From the NCBI RefSeq assembly GCF_958295425.1, contig NC_081144.1:21676853-21740852 (forward strand): 64,000 nucleotides of DNA, given 5' to 3'. Positions 24,566-36,337 of the stretch are shown here, in pieces (within the stretch, counting starts at the first letter, position 1; each line of letters begins with the position of its first letter). The translations under genes were made by a program, and so were the position numbers. Origin of the DNA: Solea solea (lineage: Eukaryota; Chordata; Actinopteri; Pleuronectiformes; Soleidae). Under the pieces are notes generated by a model. It saw nothing but the letters and a program-made list of their open reading frames with translations. It made no database searches and had not been told where the DNA came from.

Positions 24566-25805
24566 TCAGTTGAGTGTTTCCTCACTATTCAAAGTGAGGG
24601 CTTAAAATGTAGAATAGACCACTTGAAACACCGGAGCAAGTCAATGCTGAAGTACAGCATAAAGGCCTTGGTATCTTGGGAACTGCGTGCAAAGAGCGTG
24701 TTGGGTGCACGTGGACAGCACACCAGGGCCTTAAGTCATTGATTTTGAAATAAAAATAAAAATGATATGTGGCTCTAAAGATGGAAATATCACAAAAAAG
24801 TAATGTGAGTAGCAAGAGATTCAATAAATGAGGGATGATATCAAGAAATCATGGTGAAAATGGTGGACAAGAGGAGGAAACCATAACATTCCTCAACTTA
24901 TTGCAAGAAGTAAATATTACAGTAACAGCAGATGGAAGAGGCAACACAGTGACTGGTTCTCTTTATTAAAGTCATCAGTGTCACAAACATACAGTAAATG
25001 CTCATTTTCTTTTAAGAAATTAAACTTTTGTGAAGCATTTTCAAGGAAAACTTGTCATAGATGAGTTTTTTTGTAGGGCACAGAAGACTAACACATACTG
25101 TACATCAGGGATTGAATACACAGCTAATGCACTTAGAACAATTCTATGTTTAGTTCCTGACAAAAATAAAACATTCAGCATCAGCAAATTCACCCTGAGG
25201 CTTAAAGGTCCATTGTGTTTGTTTGTAGAAATATACAATAACTCTAAACTGTAGTGTGTTTTTCAGTATAGTGGTGTTTAGATCGTGTCATTCCTGCACT
25301 GCACACAGGAGGGGGGTGTGTTTTATGTCAAGACAGACAGACGGAGGCAAGAGGTTGGAGTTTGACTGAAACCACAAAGAAGCATCAGTTTTAGAAGTGA
25401 ATTCTACCACTTACAAAACCTGGTTGCATAGCGGTTTGAACTTGTACCTTGTGAGTGGGGTCGTCATAGCACGGCTGCACGAAACCGCTGTGACATAAAC
25501 ACACAAACTAGTGACGAGCAAATCAGTTCCTTTCAATGTACTGAATCATTAGAATCAGTTGATGAAAAAGATTAGTTCAGTACTTCCTAAACTAAAATAC
25601 GGCTGAATGGGTTGTGATTCAGCTCACAACTGCTGGCTTTCAACAGTGCTGTCACTAAATACACCAGACTCCCCCCCCCCCCAACACACGAACCACATCC
25701 ATCCCCCGCACTTTTAAAAAGCTTGCTACGCCACTGGTGAAGGCCACTGTAGTTCCCTAAATTTGCCTGGAATAGTTTCGCCATTAGATGTCACATGTAT
25801 CAGTG

Positions 25806-26395
25806 TTGTAAAGAAGTATATACTTTGTTACTGTACTTAAGCATAAAATTCACGTGTCTGTACTTTACTTTGTTATTTCTATTTCTATCAACTTTTACTT
25901 TAACTCTGCTATATTTCCTACATTAATTGTGAACATTTCCCCTAACTCTCTTCGTGAGGCTACTCGATACTATCAAATAAAATCAGAAGGAGGAGAGTTG
26001 GTAAATGGTCTGTAAAGTTTTAATGACCTCTCAAAGCTGCTTTGCCATTCACACCCATTCACTCACACATTCATTCATGCTCTGCATGCACACGTCTTTC
26101 ATACACGTTCAAACGTGGACTTGAGTGTAGAGGAGCAGAGCCGGGAATTGAACACACAACCATCCAGTTGAGCAACGACTTGCTCTACCACTGAGCCACC
26201 GTTCCTCAATTCTAACTCCTTACTTTTTTTTTTTAAATACTTTTACTTCTAAAACTTAAGTACATTACAGTAAATGTCATTTACTTTAAGACTTTTACTC
26301 AAGTAATGTTATAAAAGGTGACTTCTACCATCATTTTCTGGTAAGATAGTTGTACTTTTACCCAACTATTACTTTTAGCTACTTTATAAAATACT
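25806..26395. mobile_element. ACTTTTACTT-type MITE interrupted by a SINE-like repeat
   Basis: Both halves are rich in TACTTTTACTT/AAGTA motifs: left 25806-26000 and right 26208-26395. They are split by the tRNA-headed repeat at 26001-26207. The motif class is a well-known fish interspersed repeat. Non-coding. Confidence 0.65.
26001..26207 (-). mobile_element. tRNA-headed SINE-like repeat, minus strand
   Basis: On the minus strand it starts with a tRNA-like head: GGTGGCTCAGTGGTAGAGCA (A-box type) followed by GGTTGTGTGTTCAATTCCCG (B-box type), and ends in GACCATTTAC. The interior includes repeated TCATTCAC and CACTCAC blocks on the plus strand, as in a common fish repeat. It lies inside another repeat, so it is the younger insertion. 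Confidence 0.7.
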
Positions 26396-26952
26396 GCTAA
26401 TTTACTTACACACTTGGCCTTTAATAGTATTTTTTAAAGAGATTGTGCAAAATATAAATGTGGGCTGTGTTGTAATGACTTTTTTGTGAGTCCACGTGGG
26501 TTTCAAGACAAAGCAGAAATGTTTATACTAGCCCCCCCTCCTCTCTCTCTCTCTGTTTCTTTCTTCCTGTCCGTGTGTTGGTGACCTACTATCACTGCCA
26601 CCTCCTGTTTATTGTCTCGCTCCCTCTCACACACACACACACACATGCAAATATTGTCTTGGCATGACAAGGCGGAATGACAAAGGCAGTCAAATAAAAG
26701 CCACACTTCTCAGCCCTCTGTTTCCTTTGTCTGTGCGTCTCCTCCCCCTCTCCTGAGCACATGTGCTGCTCTCTACCCTGTGTTTGACTCGAACAGGTGT
26801 CCTTCCCTCCACCACTGGCCGAGGTGGGTGCATTTTTTTTTTCTGTCTGTCTCTCTCTTTTGGGCCATGTGTGTGAATGTGTGTTTATTGGGAGAGCACA
26901 CCCCCCCCTTCCTCCTCCTCCTCCTCCTCCTGGCCACCCACCCTCCTCCCCT

Positions 26953-26954
26953 CT

Positions 26955-27009
<55 letters not shown>
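26953..27009. repeat. (CT)n microsatellite
   Basis: About 28 CT units within a wider pyrimidine-rich block (26890-27010), which produces long but meaningless Ser/Leu or Arg/Glu frames. Confidence 0.95.
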
Positions 27010-27011
<2 letters not shown>

Positions 27012-27019
27012 GTAGGCCC

Positions 27020-27432
27020 TGCTGCCACAGATGGTCATTGTTATCATGCACGGCAAATGTCACAATTGATAGAGAAGTCGCTCCCTCGCAGGATTCGTTT
27101 TCCCCTCTCACGTCTACAGCTGCCGCGCGGTGGATGAAGGGTTATATCGGTGTTATCCCAGCGTTTGAGCCACAGAACAGAACCCACCAATCCTCCCTCC
27201 TCCCCCCACCTGATCTCCCCCTCCCTCCCTCCCTCCCTCCTTCTCTCTCTCTCTTTCTCTGTCATTCTCTTCACTTTAAATCCTTCACCGAGTGTCAGTG
27301 TCCCTGTGGCTCGGCGGCGGCTGCTGCCTTCCTGTCTCTCACTGTCACACTCTAGCTGCTCCCACTGTCTCCCTGCCTCTGCTGCTCTCAGCCTCCATCT
27401 CTTCCCCTCTCTCTCTCTCTCTCTCTCTCTCG

Positions 27433-27476
<44 letters not shown>

Positions 27477-27640
27477 CCCCTACCCTCCTCGCTGTCCTTC
27501 ACTCCCTTGCTTCCTTGTTTTCCACTCCACTGCCGATCTCGGGGAAAATCATTGTTGGAGACAAATTTCTCTGTTTGCTGCTCACACAAAGACAGGGATT
27601 ACGGCTTGATTTGCTGGCTCCGCGCTCGCTCTGCATCCAG
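27020..27640 (+). promoter_or_regulatory. CpG-enriched block with a GC-type donor, candidate alternative first exon
   Basis: Compared with the surrounding intron this block has many CpGs (GCCGCGCGG at 27121, TCGGCGGCGG at 27312, CCGCGCTCGC at 27620) mixed with pyrimidine tracts. It ends in CATCCAGGCAAGTGG, a classical GC-AG donor (CAG|GCAAGT), at 27640/27641. No ATG-open frame compatible with the phase-1 acceptor of the next exon is present, so any such transcript would have a non-coding first exon. Inference only. Confidence 0.22.
27409..27473. repeat. (CT)n(CA)n compound microsatellite
   Basis: CT units (27409-27431) followed by about 19 CA units (27435-27473). Confidence 0.95.
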
Positions 27641-28019
27641 GCAAGTGGCAGCTCCTTATTTTCTCCTCCTTCCCTCCTTATTTTTCTCCCCCCCCCCCCC
27701 CCACTCTCAACACCATCCACCATCCAAACCTTGTGATGTTTGCATGGCAGAGAGGGTATGTGTGTGTGTGTGTGTGTGTGTATGGTTGATGCTGTGTATA
27801 TAGGCTAAGGGAATCAGGGATGGTGGGGGTAGGGGTGGGAATTATGTGAAGGAAATAGAGGGGCAGGCACACTCAGGAGCAGGCTCGTCCAACCCAGAGG
27901 GACAGATGGCCAGTAGCCGTGGTGCTTTTTCCCCTCTTTGGTTTTCTAATTCACCCTGCAGGCTTTGTGTAAGGCCCGCTCGTACACAGAGCTTCTTTTC
28001 AAGAAGCAAGAGATGGCTG

Positions 28020-28130
28020 CTCTCCTCAGCTCGAAGGGGTGTGGGGGGAGGAGGGAGGTGGGGTTTGGTGTTGGGGGTGGGGGGTGGGGGGTTATCTGTG
28101 TGTGAAGAGCGGACAGAGGAAAGGAGTGGA

Positions 28131-28161
<31 letters not shown>

Positions 28162-28360
28162 AAGAGGGGGTTGCTGTGGAGGCAGAGCAGGTTTTTATGG
28201 GGAGGTTAGGATAGTGGAAGAGAAGCGGTGTGGAGATCATTGTTGGGGGGGGTGGTTTGTGGGGTGGGGGGGGTCACAAGCCTCGAATGCATGGAGGTCA
28301 GGTCCAGATGCTGCTCAAACAAAAGGGCTCCCCTGTGGGGGGGTGGCAGGGGGAAGCATG
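28020..28360 (+). other. G-run cluster with G-quadruplex potential
   Basis: Multiple G-tracts on the sense strand, for example TTGGGGGTGGGGGGTGGGG at 28071-28091, further G-runs at 28242-28272 and GGGGGGGTGGC at 28337-28347, with a (GAG)n tract at 28137-28165 between. The tracts satisfy a G3+N1-7 pattern and would be in the magi1 pre-mRNA. Formation is inferred from the pattern alone. Confidence 0.6.
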
Positions 28361-28369
28361 GCACTCGCC

Positions 28370-28397
28370 ATTGTGTGTGTGTGTGTGTGTGTGTGTC
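28370..28397. repeat. (GT)n microsatellite
   Basis: About 13 GT units directly after the G-run cluster. Confidence 0.9.
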
Positions 28398-29084
28398 GCT
28401 GCATTGCAGGGTGCTGCTGGGGAGCCTCATGCTAATGATGGCCATTCATTCTCGTAACGGATGAGTGGGCCCCCAGCTTCTGTGTGCCTGCCTGCCTTTC
28501 ACATATGCAAGGTTCATATTTTGTTAATGTGACCAGATATCTACTGCGTTAACACACGAGCCGTGTCCCTGGAAACGGCAGAGGGATGGAGAGGCGACGG
28601 AAGGAAGCAGGGCAAATATGTGTTGTTGAATAGTAATGGTGTGCAAAGACAGGTGCAGTGTGTTGTGTTACATGTATGTGGTGTCGTACTAATGGCCATA
28701 TTTAGCACATTTTGTAGATAAACAAACGGTAACATCATCTGCTCTCATTAAAATGCAGCACAGTCCGCGTACAGGCTCTAAAAGAGGAGCACATCTTCCT
28801 TCCTGCTTCATCGTCACTGTGACTGGCACTGTGGGTGGACTCTGGCACTGGAGGCTCTGTGGTCTCTGACGTTGTCTTTGTTATTGACAATCTCCTCCAG
28901 GCCCATGCCAAAGGCGTCTTACGGTACATGATCCGGAATAAACCGTTGCATCAACACAACCTCTGTGTCTGCACCTGCACTTCAGAACAGATTGTACAAG
29001 CCTATGTATTGCATTAACCTCAATTTTCTATTTTCACAATCTAAGTCTGTGATATCTTAAGAACATAATCGCCATTATATCAAA

Positions 29085-29428
29085 TCATTAGACCATGTCT
29101 CCATTATGGTATGGTTCGGTAAAGCCCTGGGTCAAGCCCTGGAAGTCGTACCTGTGCAACGACAACAAATGACGACATAGAGCGCGACATAGCAGACAAC
29201 AACGGAGGTCGTCCGGCTGCTCTTTGTTTCCCGCTCAGTTTGTCTCAACAAGACGTCAAGCTTTGTAAAAAAAAGAGGGACTGCAGGTGTTGAAGAAACA
29301 CCGGTCGCCCAATGAGCTGAATGTTGTGGGTGGAGCCAGTCTAGCCCCACCCAGACCGTACCATACCATTTTACTCTGGCATTGTCACACGTTTGTATTT
29401 TGGTACTATTCCTAATGGAAAAACAAAC
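29085..29428. mobile_element. MITE-like repeat related to the GGTACGG family
   Basis: Left part CCATTATGGTATGGTTCGG and right part GACCGTACCATACCA then GGTACTATTCCTAATGGA form partly inverted ends, similar in motif to the element at 16866-17084. Non-coding; boundaries approximate. Confidence 0.45.
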
Positions 29429-30939
29429 ACATATGAACTGTACCAAGACCAAAACTGAGTTTTGTCAACCGCTCACTCTCCTCCACCAATTCCCATAAAG
29501 AAAATCCGTGTTTTCAGCTGGCTGGCACACTGGAACTGCTGGTCTACTGCTGCCACATTTGGTACATTTTTGTTACTCCTTTAAACCCAAACGGAGGATT
29601 TGGCAAGATAACATATTTGAATTTAATGATGGAGGCAGTAGTGGATTAACAACTCCTATGAAACATTATGTAAAATCTCTTACTTTGTCGATGGAGTTTG
29701 GTGCGGGAAATTGTCTAATTACAAGAAAAAGAAGCAAACACAATCTTAGTAAGTCACAGATTTAAGCAGGTGTGGATTTTACTCGACTTTTGTTAAGTGC
29801 CATTAGCGGTCAAAACCTCATGCAACCACAGCTGTACGTGAACTATCCCTTTAATAAATCCCGCCGAGCAGCCACTGGGGTGTAAAAGTGAAGCTCATGA
29901 TAGCATTCTTGTTCAAACGACTTATTTATGTGTCATGCTCAAGCTTGTGTAAGACTGGCCTTTGATCATGTGACGTAATGTTGTGAAGACTGTCGGCAAG
30001 AGAGAGATTCTCATGTCAATTTAAAGTCATCAGCTGCTGATTAATGACCCACGCTCATGTCCCAAGACTGCATAACTGCCTTATGTAGTTCAGCTTACGA
30101 GTGTGACAGCAGCCATGTTTCACCTTACGAAACAGAGCATCACTGTGGGTTTTGTTCAGGTTGTCCGTCATATTTCAGACATTTTTGCTGTTGTTTGTGT
30201 GTCTGTTTTTGTCGTCGTCATTGGAGTACGACGCTGATGATAACTCTGTATTTGAGGTCAGGGGAATGAACTGTGCTAATTCACTGACTGAACAAAGATT
30301 CTCTGTTATGATAATGGAGTCTCTTGAAGGCTGATCTGTGTGTGAGTGTCTTGTGATTACTTGGACTTGGCTCTGCTAGCATACATATTCTGGAGTGTGT
30401 GTGTTGGCCTGGATGCCTCCGAGCAGTGAGCGTGATGCTCCAGCTTCAAGGAAAGCTGAAGCATCTCAAACTTTGCTTTCAGTGAATAGATACTCACAAT
30501 CTTCTTATTTTATACTTAATTTAGTGTTTATTCCCATTTTTGAATGGCACAGTGGAATTGATTCAGTGTTCTACTTTACAGATGTAGAGCTTTAATACAG
30601 TCAGGAAGTTGTTCTTTTCAGGATAGATGAGTATTTAGTCAATATTTTGACATTTTGACAAAAGATTATCCCTAAATAAGGAATTTCCATGACAGTCCAA
30701 TCTCATTCCATGTATGGCGTTTGCAGTTCCACCAAACACATTCTTAAGATATTGTAGACTTTGAAAGAAGATTTCTTTTTTAAAGAGAGTAACTTTTTGC
30801 CCATTTTCATATCTGTGATAATGGGCAAAGTCCTTAAGTCCACTAATACATGATACCATGTTTTTAGAATTGACCAAAACTTAACTTTTCTGCAAGGACA
30901 TGCATTTCCACTTGCAAACAGAACTTTTGGTGAGTTCAA

Positions 30940-31175
30940 CGAGGGCTCTTGGCTCAGATCTGACCATGTGAACTCACACAGAAAGCTGCAGTCCTCTTCC
31001 CGCAGGGCAGCTCCTGGGTTTTGTGGTCAGGTTGCCTGGGCAACAGTTCATGCCCATGCAGGTCCAGGCCTGCTCTGCCAGGTACAAGCCCTCCTTTGGT
31101 CTGCAAAGGGAGACCTTAATCCCCCAAGGTCCTCATGATCTGGTCCAGCCAGCACATAGAAAACCGTCCACCCTG
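30940..31175. promoter_or_regulatory. Non-repetitive block with a perfect RFX X-box
   Basis: The block contains GTTGCCTGGGCAAC at 31031-31044, a perfect palindromic X-box (GTNRCC N2 RGYAAC) bound by RFX factors. A TAATCC core, the K50-homeodomain type, lies at 31117-31122. The sequence around it has no microsatellite and no recognised repeat. In vertebrates such X-boxes mark enhancers and promoters active in ciliated and neural cells (family knowledge). Enhancer function here is inferred. Confidence 0.4.
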
Positions 31176-31559
31176 TAGCCAATTCAGCACTAATTCAACA
31201 ACAAAACACTACACACCAATGTGTCCAACTTTATTATTTATACCTTATTTTACCTTTTCATATTATACAATATTATAGCTCCCAATCAAATACCTGCTTC
31301 CCTTCTTGCCCTCCTGCCCCATGCTACCCACAATTAACCCTTGAAGTTCACTGTTTATCAGGAGGCACCATGTGTTAGGAAATGTCGAGAGTCTATATTT
31401 ATGGCTAAGATAGTAGGAGAAGGGAAAGGGAAGAAAAGAGAAAGATGGAGGGAAAAGGAGAGAGTGAGGGATAGAGGGTGGGAGGTATAGGCAGTGGGCG
31501 GGAGTATATGCGGGGGCTGTGGGGCTGCAGCCATTGGTCTCAGACAGGAACCGGAGAGT

Positions 31560-31852
31560 GAATAGCTCACATTGGCTTAGCCTCTAAGCTGGGCTGGACC
31601 TCTAATTTGCTCTGCCTGTGGAGCTTTGAAGAAAAACGGCAGCTGCGTATGAGCCGCCTGCCTGAGCGAGCTCACAAGCTGGGAGGTGTAGCAGTCACTC
31701 ACTCGCTCACAGACAACTGGATGATCCATGGATGGTTTGGATGGAATAAGGAGAGCAGGATTCAGTCTGCCCGGACTCATCCCTGTGACTATTTCTGTGG
31801 AATAAAGCACAGCGAGGAAAGCGGCGGCCGTGGCAGCGGTGTCATTGTAGAG
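31560..31852 (+). other. Exon-like block with a strong splice donor
   Basis: A GC-balanced, non-repetitive segment with several CpGs (GCGGCGGCCG at 31822) ends in GTAGAG|GTACGT, a near-consensus donor at 31853. An ATG-open frame of about 80 codons reaches the donor in phase 0, but the next magi1 acceptor needs phase 1, so it cannot encode a magi1 N-terminus as it stands. It could be a non-coding 5' exon, an lncRNA exon, or chance. Confidence 0.2.
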
Positions 31853-32053
31853 GTACGTCTGTGACATTTGCCTCGTCTCCTGGGAGTGATGCTCAGATTG
31901 CGATATTAGATGTGGAGAGATGTGGGATTGGGAACATACGGCGGATTGAAATACAAAGGCAGGTGCATTTGTGTGTGTGTGTGTGTGTGTAAGTCAGCGT
32001 TTGTGCAGATCTGCCGTGGGATATTGATGAGCTGGGATGTGTTGTACCATGTG

Positions 32054-32084
<31 letters not shown>

Positions 32085-32639
32085 AGAGCCGTGTTTGTGT
32101 GCACACATATGTGTGTTTGCCTGTCTGAGATGATGTTTGGTTTGGGGCTGAATTCAAACACTAATGTGTTGACACACGCTCCTGCTGTTGGAGGACATTA
32201 CAGTATTATTACCGCCACTGGCTAATGCAGCCACATCTTCTCTCTCATCTTTGATTTTTAACCTCTTTAAATCACCCTTCCTCTTTTCTCGAAAGCTACA
32301 TTCTTAAAAATGAATACCTTATCTTCACCTGGCTGTCTTCAGTAAGCAGTGAGCTTCCTCGTTGGTGAAAGAGAAGCAAATCCCTGCATTCTTTTGTGTC
32401 ATTTTACAAGATTTCCAGCTGCAGACGCTTCAGATTGTTTGTGCTTGCCCACTATTCATGTTCAGCCCCCCCCCCCCGTCATCTTTCTTGTCCCCCATAT
32501 ATTGAAAGGGGAGAGATGGGGAGGGAGCAGGGGGAACAGCAGGAGAATAGTGGCTGGGACTCAGCTGTGAGGAGTGTTGTGGCGCGAGCTGAAAGAATGG
32601 CCTGTTGTGTTGGGCAGCAGCAGTATTGTGTGTCAGGTC

Positions 32640-32647
32640 TCTCTCTC

Positions 32648-32688
<41 letters not shown>
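32640..32688. repeat. (CT)n(TG)n microsatellite
   Basis: CT units followed by about 17 TG units. Confidence 0.9.
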
Positions 32689-32690
<2 letters not shown>

Positions 32691-32864
32691 CTCTATGTTC
32701 TTTAAAGGGAAACTCCATCATCCCTTCATTCAAACAATCACAGCAAGAAAATAGTCTTGTGGTGAATAAAGTCACGCTCTTTCTTGAAACGGTTGACATT
32801 TTGGTTGATAATGCCACAGTGATATCTGTATAAAGACGATTTAGTACAAGTTCACAGTAGACGG

Positions 32865-33270
32865 TAGCCTGGCTAACACCAGACTGGAAAAGGTGTAGTC
32901 ACCTCCCACATGCATGGCATGGGGCGTGGCCAAACGGATAGACCTGCAACCAATCAGACCAATGATCCGGATAACGTATGCAGAGCGAGGGAAAATGTGT
33001 CAGAAACACATGCTTGTTGTAGTTTTCTAGGAGCGATGGCTAGCTCGTAATGGCGTCTCACGACCTCTGCTTTGGGGGAAGCTCAGCTCCGCAGAGCAAG
33101 TTGCTGAGAATGGAAGCAACAGCCCAAACTGAAACACAGCTGCTCGTCGGTGGTCGCCAGATCGGAGCGATACAAAAGCTGATAGATGTCGCGTTAAGCC
33201 TCTGTGGTCAGACATGTCCACAGAGTGACTTTAAACCACTGGCAGATTCAGCTGGGTTCACCCAGGCTAC
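32865..33270. mobile_element. MITE-like element with GTAGCCTGG ends
   Basis: Left end GTAGCCTGGCTAACACCAG and right end CTGGGTTCACCCAGGCTAC are inverted repeats, flanked by similar GTAGACG and GTAAACG (6 of 7 matching), a possible decayed target duplication. The interior has a GGGCGTGGCCAAAC motif seen in other fish repeats. Non-coding. Confidence 0.55.
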
Positions 33271-33879
33271 GTAAACGAGATTTGACAGCTTTGTGCCTTA
33301 TGTGAGCAGAAATAGATGAATAGATGTGAGATGAGTCATTAACATGGAAAATATAGAATAACCAGATCAGATAAATTGATCAGACAACAGTTTCTAAAGA
33401 GGATTTAAGCAGAACATGACAATCATGAGTTTCTTTACAGTGCCAGTTGAGTTCCTCATAAAATAAACCACATGTCTTAAATGTTCAATAAAATAAGACA
33501 CAAAAAGACTTTCGATCGTTGAATCAGAATTTGTTGGATATAATAATTAGAATATGTTTACTTGGGCTGAGCAATGCATCGCTTTCAAGTCAAAGTCACA
33601 ACCGGCAAATTACAAAAGGCTGCATTTTATTATTGCTCTGAAACTTGCATTAGAATATACAGTAGTCATAGTTTCATTTATGGTGTCATGCTGTAATACT
33701 CCATCACAACTAATGCTTCAAACATCAAATATCTGTCAGGTGAATTGTAATTAGATGTTTATCAGAGTATAATGTATTCTGGGCACAGACAGTAGTAGCG
33801 GTTAGTAGTTCGTTTGAATATGTGTGTCTCATTGTGGCAGCAAGAGGAGACATTTAAGTTCATTTGTTGAAGCTTCTTC

Positions 33880-34200
33880 AACCCCTGGGTAGTTAAGTGA
33901 ACCCACAACAGCACGGCGTGCTCTTAGCACCACCTCAGCCTCTGATTGGATGAGGATTGCTATTTGCTTAATCATTAATCTGAGGGCCTCCACTACATCG
34001 ATTCTCCCCCCCCCCCCCCCCCCCCCCGTTCCTCTTCATAAATCATTATAGGCCAGCAATCCTCTTAATGGGGGATGGAAGTACTGATTGAAGACAACCA
34101 CAGCGGTCAGGACATCATTCTCACCTTGGTCTGCAGGTCAGATTAGAGGATAAAGAAACAGGTCCAGTATGATCATCTCAGCAGTATTCGATTTGCAGCC
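33880..34200. promoter_or_regulatory. Non-repetitive block split by poly-C, candidate regulatory element
   Basis: Unique sequence on both sides of a C22 tract (34006-34027). It has clustered homeodomain-type cores, GCTTAATCATTAATCTGAGG at 33966-33985 and ATAAATCATTATAGG near 34040. It was identified by texture only; conservation was not tested. Confidence 0.28.
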
Positions 34201-35653
34201 ATGAGTGTGAAGATGGCGTTGACACTGATGAACCAAATATCCGCCATTAGTCGTTAGCATCTAAAACCTTCCCCCGCTGAACCTTGAACACGGCCTTATT
34301 GTGGTGTTAGCGGTCTAATATGACCGTGTGATATAACTGCTCTTTTAACACAGAAACATGAATCATAACCACATGCTTTTATATCCTGTTAAAGGGGAAT
34401 GGGTGTGGTTAACTTGGCACATATACATTATCTTCATTGTGCGAAATAGATCTACATTAAAAGCAGCCTATACTCAGCACACTGTTTTAGTCATTAGTCA
34501 TATCGGGGGAGGGAGGTCAATAACAAAGTCAATAACAGCCGATACTTAGTCTTCATTCATTTTCTACGGAGGTCATTTTTGACTGGGAACACCAAAGGTG
34601 TGACTGAGTTCAATAAAGCACTTAAAATGCAATGAAAGAGCATTTTAAATTGAATTTGTTCAGATGCTTAGTGTGAAGGTAAGAACACACTATGTATGCT
34701 TTCGTAAAGTTGTAAAGTTGTTGCTATGGGAGATTCTTGTTGTCATATTGATAGACAAAAGTACTGAATGGGCATTACATCGACAGCACATCCATGACTA
34801 GCCGATGTACTGCATGTGGTGTTACGTTGAGAGCGGTGTTTCACTTCCATACAGCTGCTGAGGAGCGAGAGAAACTAAGGGTCATCGTCCCCGTGAAGGA
34901 GTTGATGCATAAGACTCATATAGCACTTGCTTGGATGCAAATAAGTGAGTCATCAAGATCTCAAAGAGGATTTGATGGCATAGCTACCTCTAAAATCTGA
35001 TAGGAATCATCTGTATTTTGTGTGCGGTTTATTTGGTGTGAAAGTGGCATAGAAAGCCGAAATATTCATAATCAAAGCTCTAAAATGTCCATTTTGATGT
35101 CAGGGAAATATCTGTGCCACTGACACCATATTGGATGCAAATGGTCACCCAGCCATTGTTTGTGGTTGAGACACTCCCATCATCTAACCAGTGTATTAAG
35201 GGACTACTTGTGTAGATGAGGCCTTAAAGTGCTGCCTCAATCAATGCTGCTCCAGTAATTGTCTTAGAGGCCCAGGAGAGTTCCCTGCTAACTCCCCGAG
35301 TGGCTGTTTGCTTTCCCTGCCCCTCCTCTCCTCCGTCTGCCCTGAGATATGTACGTAATTTCTTCTCACGTCACCTCCGAGCTTCTGTTTTCACAACAGC
35401 ACACCCGAGTTTGTGTTTATCCTGGAAACACGGGGCCCATTTATGATGGAGCTAAAGTTGTGCATGTTTATTTGCCTGCACAGTTCACCGTCCCACCGTC
35501 TCATGAGGCTAAGCTCAGTCTAAGGTCAGTTGGAAGTTGCTTGTTCTTGTGTCTCACTGACCCCCCAACCCCCCCCCCCCCCCCCACACACTCCCAGTCA
35601 CGCTCACACTCATCACCAGCAGGGGTTAAAAACAGCAGATGTTTGGTCAAACC

Positions 35654-35691
<38 letters not shown>

Positions 35692-35828
35692 TTTGTCAGA
35701 CAATGAGTGGAAGCTCCCCAGACCATCAACAGCAGGAAGACGATTCAGGGATCAAATGTCACCAGAGTGCTGTCAGTCCCGCTGCCTATTGTTAATACAC
35801 AGGAGGATGTTTTTTTTCACCTGGGTTG

Positions 35829-35905
35829 TATGTGTGTATGTGTGTATGTGTGTATGTGTGTATGTGTGTGTGTTTGTGTGTGTGTGTGGGTGCATGCATG
35901 CCTGT
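35829..35905. repeat. (GTATGT)n/(GT)n microsatellite
   Basis: GTATGTGT units followed by GT units and TGCATGCATGCC. A separate (GT)n tract lies at 35655-35692, and a poly-C tract lies near 35571-35585. Confidence 0.9.
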
Positions 35906-36337
35906 GTGTGAGTGAAAATTAGCTTTCGCAGTCATAAGGGACACAATCATAAGTAGGCCGCGTCTCCAGAGAGCTTAACAGTCACACAGAGCATGAGGTC
36001 ATGTGGGTGTGGATGGAGTTCAGGTGTTCAGGGTGAACCAAACTCTGTGTGAGGTCACAGCAGGTCACAAAGAGAGGAGCTGCAGAGGGAAACTGAGACG
36101 GTCTGATCTTTGGTCCAATAAAATAGGAATATGAAATCTTAGGATGACTCGTATCAGCTTGTATAAATGTCTGCAAATGTGTATGAATGTGGACTTTCCC
36201 TTGCAAGAAGTGAGTGTCCCGCCTCCTGTACGCTTGACCAAGTCGCTACCCCTCACCTGTTTGCCCCCTGCTGAGTTCCACACTTGAACAGCTAAGACTA
36301 GAAAATGTCTAAAAACAACTGTTGTGCACCACAGCCC

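Noticed and set aside
27735..27760. ATG followed by a GTATGT donor-like sequence as an alternative magi1 first exon
   Set aside because: The possible ATGs give phase 0 or 2 at the donor, whereas the downstream acceptor requires phase 1; the donor is the start of a (GT)n tract.
26592..27803. Long open frames (up to 217 codons) on both strands
   Set aside because: They are made of (CT)n, (CA)n and C-rich tracts and translate to Ser/Leu, Arg/Glu or Pro/His runs; no domain and no codon structure.
27842..28240. Minus-strand frame of 132 codons
   Set aside because: Pro-rich translation of the complementary C-rich side of the G-run cluster; compositional artefact.
28735..28929. Frames on both strands reading like short protein segments (for example VVFVIDNLLQAHAKG on plus)
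   Set aside because: Only about 60 codons, no start or splice context, and I recognise no family. It could be a decayed gene fragment but I cannot support it.
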